From positions 1 to 25,550 of IMG/VR virus record IMGVR_UViG_3300048999_000343: 25,550 bases of DNA; one strand, written 5' to 3'. The position numbers and the translations under genes were made by a program. The notes under the pieces were generated by a model that made no database searches, was not told the origin of the DNA, and worked only from the letters and a program-made list of their open reading frames with translations. Source of the DNA: a virus. Positions 7,186 through 14,118 of the stretch are shown here, piece after piece; the first letter of the stretch is position 1, and each line of letters opens with the position of its first letter.

Positions 7186-8921
7186 GGCGTTCTCCCTTTA
7201 CGTGCGGACCGCCGCTTGGCGTGCTTCTCGGTGCTTTCGGCCAACGACTTCCCGTCGAGGATCGGCGCCACGGTGACCTGGAGCGGAGTGTTCCTGAGCG
7301 CCCTTTCGGTGTGTTCCCCGACCGACCGCCCGATCGCATCGGCGAACGGCTTCATTCCTGAGGTCGATGAGGGTGCGGGGGGCCCGGAGATAGCTGGACC
7401 GATGAGCGTGGGGCTCGTTCCGAGCTGGCCGGGCAGCAGCGGCACGCCGAGTGGACTTTCCGACTGGTGACGAAGGCGCCGTTCGGCTCCTGCAGTGGCA
7501 TGCCGTTCGCGGAGGTGGCGGCGATATGCGCGGCGTTCTTCCGCAGGTGAGCGCGCGCCCAGGAATTCTTCACCCGCCTGCGTCGTGGAGAGATGACCTA
7601 GAAGGACGGCGCCACCTGCGACGGCCAAGGGACCACCGACCGCGAGGCCACCTGCCGCTGCGGCACCACCCCCCCCGGCCGCGACGCCCCCGGCAGTCCC
7701 GGCTGCAGCACCTCCTGCTGCAGCCGTACCCTCGGCCGCCGCAGCCTCCGCGAGCTCGATGCCGAAATACGGCGCGACGACGGCGAGGAACCGTTTGCCG
7801 AGAGAAGTGGCAAGCCGCCCACCCGCCTCCGCAGCGGCCTTCTTGACCAGGCTGCCACCACCGAAGAGGTGGAGGACGTAGCCGGCGATCACCGCCTTGC
7901 CGAGGAGGTCTGAATGCACGAACCCGTGCCAGACCGCCCCGGCGATCTTTCCGCCCATCTGCCCGGCGTGTTCGGCGATCGACGGGAGCGCCTTTTCGAT
8001 CACCTTGATCACATCGCCCTCGAGCCCTTCGAACTGCCTGCCGATTTTTTCGATCTTCTCTTCGGCGGTGAGGTGCGGGCTGTTGAGGGTCTTGATGAAT
8101 TCCTGAAGCTGTTCATCCCCTGCGTTGATCGCGGGCTGAAGGAACTTCGTCATCGAGACCTGGAGACCCAACATCGCGACTTTGTTCTTGCGCTGGGCTT
8201 CGATCATCTCTTCGAGCCCTTTGTTGGTCTTGCCGTTCAGCGTGACGCCGAATTCGTCGGCCCAGTGAAGCTGTTCCTTCAGGCCTTCCGAGCCGCGGGA
8301 GAAGAGGGGCAGGAGCGTCTGATAGCCACGACCGAGCACCGCTTTCGCTGCGGTCGCGCGTTTGGTGCCGCCTTCCTCTTCGCCGAGGGCAGTGACGACG
8401 CGGTTGAGTCCCCACTGGAAGTTGTGGGCGCCTTTGGAGACTTCTTCCTGCGAGATCCCCAACTGGTGGAAAGGCGTAAGGAGCGTCCCGCCCTTTCGCC
8501 CCGCTTCGACCATTTTCGTCGAGAGGGTTCCGAACGCCATATTCAGCGATTTGGTGTCGATTTCGCGCGCCTGCGCAACGGCGCCCCACTCCGACGCCGC
8601 CTTGGTCGAGAAGCCGAGGTTGCGGGTCAGGCCGGTCGTCGTTTTCGACAGTTCCTCGGTGGCGTGGATGCCGTTGTCGATCTCGAACAACGCGCCTGCA
8701 CCGACGAGGCCGAACGCCCATTTCGCGTTGGAGCCGAGCTTCCCGTAGGCGGTGCTCAGCTTGCCGGTGGTCTTCTCGGCCTTTTCGGCAAGGGTCGACG
8801 TCTTTTTCGTCGCCGACCCGAGCTTTTCGGTCTCCTTGCGCGTTCCGGTGAGACCCGAGACGACGGCCTTGCCGCCGCTCAGTTTCATCCGGATGTCGAT
8901 CAGGTTCGAGCTGGTGCTCAT
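7182..8921 (-). CDS. Tape measure protein
   Basis: The 579-residue product sets tail length and is the largest helical protein of the module. Residues 1-70 are a Lys/Thr/Gly-rich helical start, about 95-260 resemble the globular helical domain of P2-like tape measures (ELSKTTTGLTRNLGFSTKAA, LLTPFHQLGISQEEV, LGRGYQTLLPLFSRG), 320-390 contain hydrophobic segments (KAVIAGYVLHLFGG, FLAVVAPYFGIELAEA), and 395-445 are almost pure Ala/Gly. At a usual 1.5 angstrom per residue the tail would be below about 90 nm. The ATG at 8921 follows GAAAGG at 6 nt, 12 nt after the end of the chaperone frameshift extension. Between about 7440 and 7573 the codon-position composition favours another frame, so residues about 450-495 may be wrongly framed. 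Confidence 0.88.
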   Translation of the reverse strand: MSTSSNLIDIRMKLSGGKAVVSGLTGTRKETEKLGSATKKTSTLAEKAEKTTGKLSTAYGKLGSNAKWAFGLVGAGALFEIDNGIHATEELSKTTTGLTRNLGFSTKAASEWGAVAQAREIDTKSLNMAFGTLSTKMVEAGRKGGTLLTPFHQLGISQEEVSKGAHNFQWGLNRVVTALGEEEGGTKRATAAKAVLGRGYQTLLPLFSRGSEGLKEQLHWADEFGVTLNGKTNKGLEEMIEAQRKNKVAMLGLQVSMTKFLQPAINAGDEQLQEFIKTLNSPHLTAEEKIEKIGRQFEGLEGDVIKVIEKALPSIAEHAGQMGGKIAGAVWHGFVHSDLLGKAVIAGYVLHLFGGGSLVKKAAAEAGGRLATSLGKRFLAVVAPYFGIELAEAAAAEGTAAAGGAAAGTAGGVAAGGGGAAAAGGLAVGGPLAVAGGAVLLGHLSTTQAGEEFLGARSPAEERRAYRRHLRERHATAGAERRLRHQSESPLGVPLLPGQLGTSPTLIGPAISGPPAPSSTSGMKPFADAIGRSVGEHTERALRNTPLQVTVAPILDGKSLAESTEKHAKRRSARKGRTP

Positions 8922-8933
8922 GTCAGCCTTTCG

Positions 8934-9140
8934 TCACAGGCCGAGTGCTTTGACGACGCTCCTTGCGAGTGCCGCCTGCTCGTCCTCCAGATCACTCCAT
9001 CCACGCCTGATGACAGCCGCGTCGATCAGCCGCTGGGTCCGATCGGTCTCGCAGAGCACTCGCTCCGCATCTAGACCAAAGCGGCCCGCAGAAGCGACCA
9101 CGCGGACTTGGTCATCTCCTGCGAGCCGCTCTAGAAATCC
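8934..9140 (-). CDS. Tail assembly chaperone, -1 frameshift extension (gpT-like)
   Basis: An open frame one base back from the chaperone gene continues past its stop for 66 residues (LERLAGDDQVRVVASAGR to VVKALGL) and ends at TGA 8934-8936, 12 nt before the tape measure start. It has no convincing start codon or ribosome binding site of its own. Its amino-acid pattern is that of a real helical protein (RTQRLIDAAVIRRGWSDLEDE). Tailed phages usually make a longer chaperone by -1 slippage at this position, joining the G and T parts. Here the fused product would be about 231 residues, spanning 8934-9628. The extension is normally needed to load the tape measure for tube assembly. Confidence 0.82.
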   Translation of the reverse strand, partial: GFLERLAGDDQVRVVASAGRFGLDAERVLCETDRTQRLIDAAVIRRGWSDLEDEQAALARSVVKALGL

Positions 9141-9628
9141 GCATCAGCTGCTTCCTGGCCCTGGTCGAGCCAGTGGGCCACGTCGAGGAAGTGCGCGCGG
9201 ACGCGCTTCTCTCCCTCCGGGCCTGCGCCGATGATCTGCTCGATCATCGTGCGCGCCTTGACGGTGCCGTCGACCTCGAGGCCGAAGAGCTCGATAAGGC
9301 GGGGGTCACCCCAATGGATTGGATCGTCGCCGAGATCTTCGGCCTCGTTCAGCGGCACGACTGCACCTTCGACTTCGGTGAAGATGCCGACGCAGGCCCG
9401 GGCCAGCGTCCCGCAGCGGAAGACTTCCGCTGCGTTCTCGTCCTCGGCCTGGACCATGCGGAACCGCTGCTTCTCGAGGTCCGCTTCCTCCGAGGGCGTC
9501 AACACCCGGTATTTCGCCTGCAACTCCGCTCCGTAGCCCGGGACCTCGAAGAGTTTGGGCTCGCGCTCCTCGCTCAGCTGGTCGCGCTTGCTGCGCAGTG
9601 AATCCTTGAGGCTGGGAATGTCCGCCAT
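9131..9628 (-). CDS. Tail assembly chaperone (gpG-like)
   Basis: The 165-residue acidic protein lies between tail tube and tape measure, the fixed position of tail assembly chaperones. Visible segments include PGYGAELQAKYRVLTPSEEADLEKQ near the start and a helical C-terminus (EKRVRAHFLDVAHWLDQGQEAADADF). The ATG at 9628 has a strong GGAAGGAG upstream. The stop TAG at 9131 follows GGATTTC directly, so a fraction of ribosomes can shift by -1 to give the long form. It belongs to the same transcription unit as sheath and tube. The sequence family alone is weakly conserved, so context carries the assignment. Confidence 0.88.
   Translation of the reverse strand: MADIPSLKDSLRSKRDQLSEEREPKLFEVPGYGAELQAKYRVLTPSEEADLEKQRFRMVQAEDENAAEVFRCGTLARACVGIFTEVEGAVVPLNEAEDLGDDPIHWGDPRLIELFGLEVDGTVKARTMIEQIIGAGPEGEKRVRAHFLDVAHWLDQGQEAADADF
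9134..9140 (-). promoter_or_regulatory. Slippery heptamer GGATTTC for -1 frameshifting
   Basis: In the zero frame the bases read G GAT TTC, directly followed by TAG. A -1 slip re-pairs as GGA TTT and enters the 66-codon extension. TTC to TTT re-pairing is easy for tRNA-Phe. A GGAUUU-type site is known from plant RNA viruses. A stop immediately after the heptamer would lengthen the pause. Confidence 0.7.
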
Positions 9629-9655
9629 CCCAACTCCTTCCGTATGGAGGTCGCG

Positions 9656-10063
9656 CTACTTGGCGACCGGGCTGATTTCGACTTCGTACATCCGCAGGCT
9701 GGAGTCGTTGGAGTCCGACTCGACCTCCGAGACTTTGATGATCGTCCCGACCCGCACCGTGGCGCGACCGACCGGGTTCTCTTCATCGTCGACCGACTGC
9801 TTGCGGATCGTCGCGGCATTTTTGACGCCCCGGATGCTTTCGAGAAATTCCTTGACGCTTTCGTCGCGGGCGTCTTCGTAGACACGGCTGGTGACGATCG
9901 TGTCGCGGGTCTTCTTGCCGCCGTAGCTTTCTTCGACCCCACCGCCGGCGGTGTAGCGCTGATCTTCAGCGCCGGAGTCGCCTCCGGTCCAGGTATCCCA
10001 GATGCCACAGTCGCGGCCACCTGCGGAGAAGTAGACGATGAAGTTCTTTTTGGACGACGCCAT
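9656..10063 (-). CDS. Tail tube protein
   Basis: The 135-residue product forms the inner tube under the sheath. It starts MASSKKNFIVYFSAGGRD and has the short beta-sandwich profile of tube subunits: GGGVEESYGGKKTRDTIVTSRVY in the middle and ATVRVGTIIKVSEVESDSND toward the end, with many charged strands. It directly follows the sheath gene, and its ATG overlaps the sheath stop (TGATG), which keeps sheath and tube translation in step. Length is near the lower end for contractile tubes. Confidence 0.9.
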   Translation of the reverse strand: MASSKKNFIVYFSAGGRDCGIWDTWTGGDSGAEDQRYTAGGGVEESYGGKKTRDTIVTSRVYEDARDESVKEFLESIRGVKNAATIRKQSVDDEENPVGRATVRVGTIIKVSEVESDSNDSSLRMYEVEISPVAK

Positions 10064-11478
10064 CAGATCGCCTCCTTGACGATTTCGATTTCTATGACCT
10101 CGGCCAGCTCGCTCATGCGAACGGAGGCGATCGCCTTCAATTTGCCTTCTTCGATCGACAGCGGCGTGTTGACCGCTTCGCCGATGTCCACCGAGAATGC
10201 TTCGGCCTGCGTTTCACCGAACAGCGCTTCCTGGTTGAACAGCGGCAGCAGCACTTCGCCTTCGATCGCCGAGCCGAACTCCGCCGGCAGCTTCTTGCCG
10301 ATCTGGCGGAAGATGAACCGCTTCCCCACCGCGGCGGCCTCGGCCTTGATGAAGGCGTCGAGACGGGCATTGGAGAGGAACTGCCAGGTGTTGTCGACGA
10401 CGTAGTTGACGAGCGTCCTGTAGCCGTAGAGCTCGACCTGGCTGTTCAGCACCCGGAAGGCGTTGACCCCGGCTTCGTTCAGTTCGCCACGCTGGGCATC
10501 GGTCCACGCTGCCTGCGAGAGGCCGACCGCGTAGCTCGAGATCCCGTTGTCACCGGCGGCCGGCTCGTTCGGGTTCAACCCGAGGCCATCGTTGCGGGCC
10601 ATCAGCCCGGCGACAAGAGCGCACGGAGGAACGGTACGGGTGGTGCCGACCGAGATGCCGGGGATGACGACCCACGGCGCGAACAGGCCACCGTAGCGAG
10701 CCGTGTTCTGTCCTCTGAGCGTCGCCGCCTGCGCGGTGAGGGTGCCGACCGTCGCGGTATCGGTGCCGTCCAGCAGCGCGATCCGATTGGCCTGTTCGGC
10801 GTGGGAGAGCAGGCCCTCCTGCGCTTCGGCCGTGGTGCGGCCGGGCATCGAGACCTGACCTGGGCCGAGGTCCTTGGTGAACAGTTTCCGGGCGTTCGTC
10901 CACTGCGTCTCGGTGACGTTCGACCGGTCGTCGGCGCCGCTGGTCAGCGACTTGGTCGCGGCTTCCGGGTTGCCGTGGCCGAGGGTTTCGATCCGCAGGT
11001 ACGCGGTGCTGGCCGCCCAGGAGATCGCTTCCGCCGCGGTGCTGAGCGACGGGCTTTCGGCGACGACGACCCCGGCGAGTTTGACCACGAACTTGAACGT
11101 TTCCGAGGTCGGATGGGAGGTAACCACCGAGAGTTCGTTGCCCCATTCACCGGGTGAGGAGGCGTTGAAGACCAGCGTGTTGTTGGTTCCGTCTTTGATC
11201 GTGACGGTGGCGGTGACGGGCGTGGGCCCGACAACGCGCGTCACGTAGGCGACGCTGCCGCCCGTCTTGAAGAACAGGTCGAGGGCGTCGTAGAGCGAGC
11301 CGTAGGCGACCCTGGCCCCGAAGTTCGTCACGTACTGGGCGAGGCTCCGGATTTCGACCGCGATGTTGATCGGGCCTTTTTCCGCGAGGCCGGAGACGAA
11401 CCACGTCCCGATGGCCACGCGCTGAGAGGAGGAGCCTGCGCTGGCCCCCGACTTGACGAGCACTCCTGGGGTAGCCAT
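10063..11478 (-). CDS. Tail sheath protein
   Basis: The 471-residue protein is a contractile tail sheath, the diagnostic gene that makes this a myovirus-type tail. The N-terminus MATPGVLVKSGASAG followed by FVSGLAEKGPINIAVEIRSL and the 'FFKTGGSVAYVTRVVG' segment match the sheath family, as do VAGLMARNDGLGLNPNEPAAG and the C-terminal ERCR-like sequence LYGYRTLVNYVVDNTWQFLS with RLDAFIKAEAAAVGKRF. The middle (about 100-215) is a variable surface insertion. The ATG at 11478 has AAGGAGGAG upstream. Length is typical. Confidence 0.96.
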   Translation of the reverse strand: MATPGVLVKSGASAGSSSQRVAIGTWFVSGLAEKGPINIAVEIRSLAQYVTNFGARVAYGSLYDALDLFFKTGGSVAYVTRVVGPTPVTATVTIKDGTNNTLVFNASSPGEWGNELSVVTSHPTSETFKFVVKLAGVVVAESPSLSTAAEAISWAASTAYLRIETLGHGNPEAATKSLTSGADDRSNVTETQWTNARKLFTKDLGPGQVSMPGRTTAEAQEGLLSHAEQANRIALLDGTDTATVGTLTAQAATLRGQNTARYGGLFAPWVVIPGISVGTTRTVPPCALVAGLMARNDGLGLNPNEPAAGDNGISSYAVGLSQAAWTDAQRGELNEAGVNAFRVLNSQVELYGYRTLVNYVVDNTWQFLSNARLDAFIKAEAAAVGKRFIFRQIGKKLPAEFGSAIEGEVLLPLFNQEALFGETQAEAFSVDIGEAVNTPLSIEEGKLKAIASVRMSELAEVIEIEIVKEAI

Positions 11479-11664
11479 CTATGACTCCTCCTTTTTCGCT
11501 TTGGATTTGCTGGGGTGCGTGATCTCCACGAGCACCCCTCTGTCGATCAGGTCCTTGTCGTGCGGGTCATCGGCGTCGACACCCACGGCCAACTCGCCGG
11601 GGGCGAAGACGGCACCGGAGGCGATGTCCTCGGCGTGTGAGGACGACACTCGGTAACGGGACAT
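11479..11664 (-). CDS. Small conserved-position protein before the sheath
   Basis: This 61-residue protein begins MSRYRVSSSHAEDIASG and has a central segment LAVGVDADDPHDKDLIDRGVLVEI and a Lys-rich tail (KSKAKKEES). Small genes of this type are common just before sheath genes, and the 'D..DPHDKDLIDRGVL' pattern fits a small beta/alpha unit, but no function can be assigned. The ATG at 11664 has a strong GAAGGAGAGCT site, and that site is one copy of the 16-nt direct repeat flanking the adjacent plus-strand cassette. Its stop is next to the sheath start. Confidence 0.75.
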   Translation of the reverse strand: MSRYRVSSSHAEDIASGAVFAPGELAVGVDADDPHDKDLIDRGVLVEITHPSKSKAKKEES

Positions 11665-11665
11665 C

Positions 11666-11681
11666 AGCTCTCCTTCTCGGG
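11666..11681. repeat. 16-nt direct repeat, left copy
   Basis: AGCTCTCCTTCTCGGG occurs here and at 12319-12334 in the same orientation. Beyond the match both copies continue into TTGC (after two extra G here). On the minus strand this copy is the Shine-Dalgarno region of the gene starting at 11664. Confidence 0.85.
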
Positions 11682-11683
11682 GG

Positions 11684-11713
11684 TTGCGGGGCTGCCGAAA
11701 GGCGGCGTAGGAT
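11684..11713 (+). promoter_or_regulatory. Candidate leaderless promoter (TTGCGG-N18-TAGGAT)
   Basis: A -35-like TTGCGG (11684-11689) is 18 nt from a -10-like TAGGAT (11708-11713). The GTG start at 11720 lies 6 nt after the -10, so the transcript would begin at or next to the start codon. Confidence 0.55.
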
Positions 11714-11719
11714 GTGGGG

Positions 11720-12058
11720 GTGGCTGAGCAGAGCGACCTTCAGCAGCAGCTCATGGCCGAGGTTCGGCAGAAGCTCAACGAGCGCTTTGAGATGCGCCCG
11801 AACGACGCCTATACGGAGGCAGCCGTAAGGGCGGAAGGAACGCGCCTTGGCCAGGAAGTCTTTGGAGACCAGCTCGGCGGCATCGACATCGCGCACCTTT
11901 ACCGCTGCCCGACGCGAGACTGTGAGTTCGAGTCACTGGACGCGGAGGCCACTTGTCCGCTGCATGACCGCCGTGTATACGATTGCGGCTACTCCCTCGC
12001 CGTCCATTTAGTGCCTGAGGAGATCGAGTTCACGGTCGTGAAGGACTCAGATGGCTAA
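11720..12058 (+). CDS. Cysteine-containing unknown protein, moron-like
   Basis: The 112-residue product runs against the late operon. The N-terminal half is helical (DLQQQLMAEVRQKLNERFEM). The second half contains a possible zinc site: Cys-X4-Cys (RCPTRDCEF), then CPLH, then a further Cys in VYDCGYSL. I chose GTG at 11720, which is 6 nt after a TANNNT hexamer; a GTG at 11714 in the same frame is closer to that hexamer and less likely. Its stop overlaps the start of the next plus-strand gene by 8 nt, so the two are co-expressed. It has no membrane segment. I do not recognise the family; a small metal-binding regulatory or anti-host role is a guess. Confidence 0.75.
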   Translation: MAEQSDLQQQLMAEVRQKLNERFEMRPNDAYTEAAVRAEGTRLGQEVFGDQLGGIDIAHLYRCPTRDCEFESLDAEATCPLHDRRVYDCGYSLAVHLVPEEIEFTVVKDSDG

Positions 12059-12320
12059 ACATTTCGAGGAGGCGCCTTCGGGTGATGCGAGGGCGTTGGG
12101 AGATCAGATCCTTGCCGCCTCATCCGAGCTGGGCATCTCGCAGTCCACGGATGTAGAGGTCACTCTCGGAGCCGACTCCGTCATTGCTGACGAGGCTTCG
12201 ATCCTGGACTGGGGTGCGCTCGTCGTAGAGAGCCAAGGCGGCACTTCCGTCTACGTCGTCGGCCTGTCTCCGAAGGACGCTGCCGCGCTGCTCCGCCGAG
12301 CCGCAGATGCACTGGACTAG
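12051..12320 (+). CDS. Unknown small protein, second gene of the plus-strand pair
   Basis: The 89-residue acidic protein starts at ATG 12051 inside the end of the upstream gene, so it is probably translated by coupling. Its pattern suggests an alpha/beta fold: helix (DARALGDQILAASSELGI), strands (DVEVTLGADSVIA, WGALVVESQGGTSVYVVGL) and a C-terminal helix (PKDAAALLRRAADALD). It has no Cys, signal peptide or transmembrane segment. It ends 18 nt from the stop of the convergent minus-strand gene, right at the second copy of the direct repeat. Function unknown. Confidence 0.72.
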   Translation: MAKHFEEAPSGDARALGDQILAASSELGISQSTDVEVTLGADSVIADEASILDWGALVVESQGGTSVYVVGLSPKDAAALLRRAADALD

Positions 12321-12334
12321 CTCTCCTTCTCGGG
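12319..12334. repeat. 16-nt direct repeat, right copy
   Basis: AGCTCTCCTTCTCGGG, identical to 11666-11681. On the minus strand it reads as an orphan ribosome binding site just after the stop of the 85-residue gene at 12339-12596. The segment between the copies holds only the two plus-strand genes and their promoter. Confidence 0.85.
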
Positions 12335-12338
12335 TTGC

Positions 12339-12596
12339 TTAGAAGTCGCGGCCAACGCGGACTGCGACTGGCCCAAGCGAGATGAGGCGACGGTCCGTCG
12401 GGCCGGATCGATCGAACTCTTCGGTTCTGCTGCGAAGCCGCCCCCACGCGATGGTGGTCCCGCCTGAAGCTGGTAGGCCGGTGATGCTGAGGCCGCCTTC
12501 TCGATGCAAATTCACGCCGCAGGTAGAACCACCAGCAGATGCGGCGAGAATGGCGCTGCGGCCGTTGCGCCATGCGAAGATCTCAAGCTTGCGCAT
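12339..12596 (-). CDS. Small neck/tail-region protein of unknown function
   Basis: The 85-residue protein starts at ATG 12596, which shares one base with the upstream stop (TGATG) and has GAAGGAGGAG before it. That decides the start; a longer in-frame extension into the tail terminator gene reads as shadow. It is rich in Gly, Arg and Ser with alternating strands (KLEIFAWRNGRSAILAA, GLSITGLPASGGTTIAWG, RLISLGPVAVRVGRDF), suggesting a small beta fold. The position between tail terminator and sheath suggests a neck or tail-completion role. Family not recognised. Confidence 0.7.
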   Translation of the reverse strand: MRKLEIFAWRNGRSAILAASAGGSTCGVNLHREGGLSITGLPASGGTTIAWGRLRSRTEEFDRSGPTDRRLISLGPVAVRVGRDF

Positions 12597-13186
12597 CACT
12601 CCTCCTTCTCTTCCACGTCGACCTCCGTGGAGACGACGGTCGGCCATTCGGGTGGACTGCCTTCCGGATCGGGCGCGATCGGCCCTTCGCCGGTGTTGAG
12701 GAACTTTTCGTGGGTGACCTCGAAGACGGCGGCGACGACCACGCTGGTCCGGCGTAGCTCCAAGTTCTGCCCTGCGAAGCCCGCGCCCGTCATCTTCGAG
12801 ACGAAGATCAGGTCCGACAGCTTGCGGTGCTGGAGCATCGAGCCGATCACGGCGAGGCCATAGTGCTGGGCCTGCCTGCGGGTGCTGATCGCATCCTTGC
12901 CTTGGACGACCATCGCGACTTCGACCGCGAACGTCCCTGACAGGAAGCGTTCGCCGCTCTCCTCTGGTTCGTCGACCAGCCCGGCGGACTCCACGATGAC
13001 CGCTGGCAAGCCGTTCTCCGGCCATCTGGCGTACTCGGAGACCACCGTGTAGGACTTCGGTTCAGCCAGCGGCGAGGAGTGCTGACGGGCGACCTCTTTG
13101 CAGTAGGTCGGCATCCAGCGGCGTAGGTGTTCAACGACTGCCAGCTCGAGCTCGCCGCCGTAGCTCATCTCCCCGAAGAGGCTCAT
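12596..13186 (-). CDS. Tail terminator/neck protein
   Basis: The 196-residue product lies after the virion morphogenesis gene and before the sheath block, the usual slot of the tail terminator that caps the tail and joins it to the head. Visible features: N-terminal helix (ELELAVVEHLRRWMPTYCKEVAR), 'PAVIVESAGLVDEPEE', strands FAVEVAMVVQGKD, helix RRQAQHYGLAVIGSMLQH and a long C-terminal strand region (RRTSVVVAAVFEVTHEKF). This alternation is typical of DUF1834-like/gpU-like terminators. The acidic C-terminal tail is probably flexible. The ATG at 13186 has little Shine-Dalgarno support, but the start lies 1 nt beyond the preceding stop, so translation is probably coupled. Confidence 0.78.
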   Translation of the reverse strand: MSLFGEMSYGGELELAVVEHLRRWMPTYCKEVARQHSSPLAEPKSYTVVSEYARWPENGLPAVIVESAGLVDEPEESGERFLSGTFAVEVAMVVQGKDAISTRRQAQHYGLAVIGSMLQHRKLSDLIFVSKMTGAGFAGQNLELRRTSVVVAAVFEVTHEKFLNTGEGPIAPDPEGSPPEWPTVVSTEVDVEEKEE

Positions 13187-13663
13187 CTAGAAGACCTCCC
13201 CGGTCATCACGAACTTCTCGATGATCCGGATCGACTTCGTCGCGTCGCGCTGGGTCATCCCCACAACGCGGCGTTTAGGGGCCGATGCTCCATGACCGGC
13301 TCCACTGGTCCCAGCCTGGGCGAAGATGCTGTACCAGACGCCGGTGCCCGAGCGGGCCATCGTCTTCGTGGCAGATCCGCGCTTGCCCCTGCCGCCGGTG
13401 AGGCTCTCGCCCATCGTGTCGGTGGCGACGAGGATCCGGCTGCCTTGACCAAGCCGAGCCTTCCTGGCCAAGGTCCCGGGGGCCAATGGTGCCCACGACT
13501 CTCCTAGATACGAGCCAGAGGTCTCGAAGTTCCTGGCGATGCCCCCTTCCATGATCGAGCGCACCTTCTGCATCGCCGGTTTGGCGTCGGTGGCGCGATC
13601 GCCGAAGTCCTTGAGGTTCGCCGATACTTGTTTGGTCCCGTCAGCTTCGATCGCGGCGGTCAC
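13187..13663 (-). CDS. Phage virion morphogenesis protein (gpS-like tail completion)
   Basis: The 158-residue protein matches the virion morphogenesis/gpS family by pattern: an N-terminal helix (SANLKDFGDRATDAKPAM), then MEGGIARNFETSG, 'SWAPLAPGTLARKARLGQG', 'LVATDTMGESLTGG', and the late 'AGTSGAGHGASAPKRRVVGM' region, where the family has a similar 'HQFG....PARPFLG' end. Such proteins complete the tail-head joint. The GTG start at 13663 overlaps the connector stop (GTGA). Length is typical for the family. Confidence 0.85.
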   Translation of the reverse strand: MTAAIEADGTKQVSANLKDFGDRATDAKPAMQKVRSIMEGGIARNFETSGSYLGESWAPLAPGTLARKARLGQGSRILVATDTMGESLTGGRGKRGSATKTMARSGTGVWYSIFAQAGTSGAGHGASAPKRRVVGMTQRDATKSIRIIEKFVMTGEVF

Positions 13664-14106
13664 GGCAGAAGCTCACTGGTCGGGAAGACGCCCGAGACAT
13701 CGGAGCGCATCCGCAAGGAGTAGATGCCTTTTTTGGTCGAGGTCGAGTCGGGAAGGGAGGCGATCAGGTTGCCGAGTTCTTCGGCATACAGTTCTTTGAG
13801 CTCCTTGTAGACCGTGTCGCGGTCTTCATCGGACTGCTCGGGGAAGTAGGAGAGCTCGACCCACATCGCGGCCCGTATGGCGACGACGTTCTTGGCGTAG
13901 TCGAAGTAGGGGCTTTCTTCTTCGATCACCTGCCCGACTCGCGCGGCGACCTCGACGTAGGAGCGCTGGATCAGCGCGATGACCTGGTCGAGAGTCGGGC
14001 GAGTTTCGGTCGACCATTCGCCCTCCAGTTTCGATTCGTCGTTGTAGGTGCGTGCACGAAGGATCGAGGCGACATCCGAGGCTTCGGGCAGATATTCGTC
14101 GCTCAT
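13660..14106 (-). CDS. Head-tail connector (adaptor) protein
   Basis: The 148-residue helical protein follows the small head proteins and precedes the morphogenesis gene. It shows the layout of head-tail adaptors (HK97 gp6/SPP1 gp15-like): DVASILRARTYND, a long helix TLDQVIALIQRSYVEVAARVG, then a helix VAIRAAMWVELSYFPEQS, and YKELKELYAEELGNLIASL. It should form the ring under the portal. The ATG at 14106 has AAAGG upstream. The C-terminus overlaps the next gene by 4 nt. Confidence 0.82.
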   Translation of the reverse strand: MSDEYLPEASDVASILRARTYNDESKLEGEWSTETRPTLDQVIALIQRSYVEVAARVGQVIEEESPYFDYAKNVVAIRAAMWVELSYFPEQSDEDRDTVYKELKELYAEELGNLIASLPDSTSTKKGIYSLRMRSDVSGVFPTSELLP

Positions 14107-14118
14107 GCGCGCCGCCTT

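Noticed and set aside
5981-7470. Long plus-strand frames (218 and 321 codons) opposite the hub and LysM genes.
   Set aside because: Asp/Arg/Val-rich antisense shadows typical of high-GC DNA; the minus strand carries clear conserved tail proteins.
7914-9074. Plus-strand frame of 386 codons opposite the tape measure.
   Set aside because: Low-complexity composition, no promoter or ribosome binding site, and overlap with the well-supported tape measure and chaperone extension.
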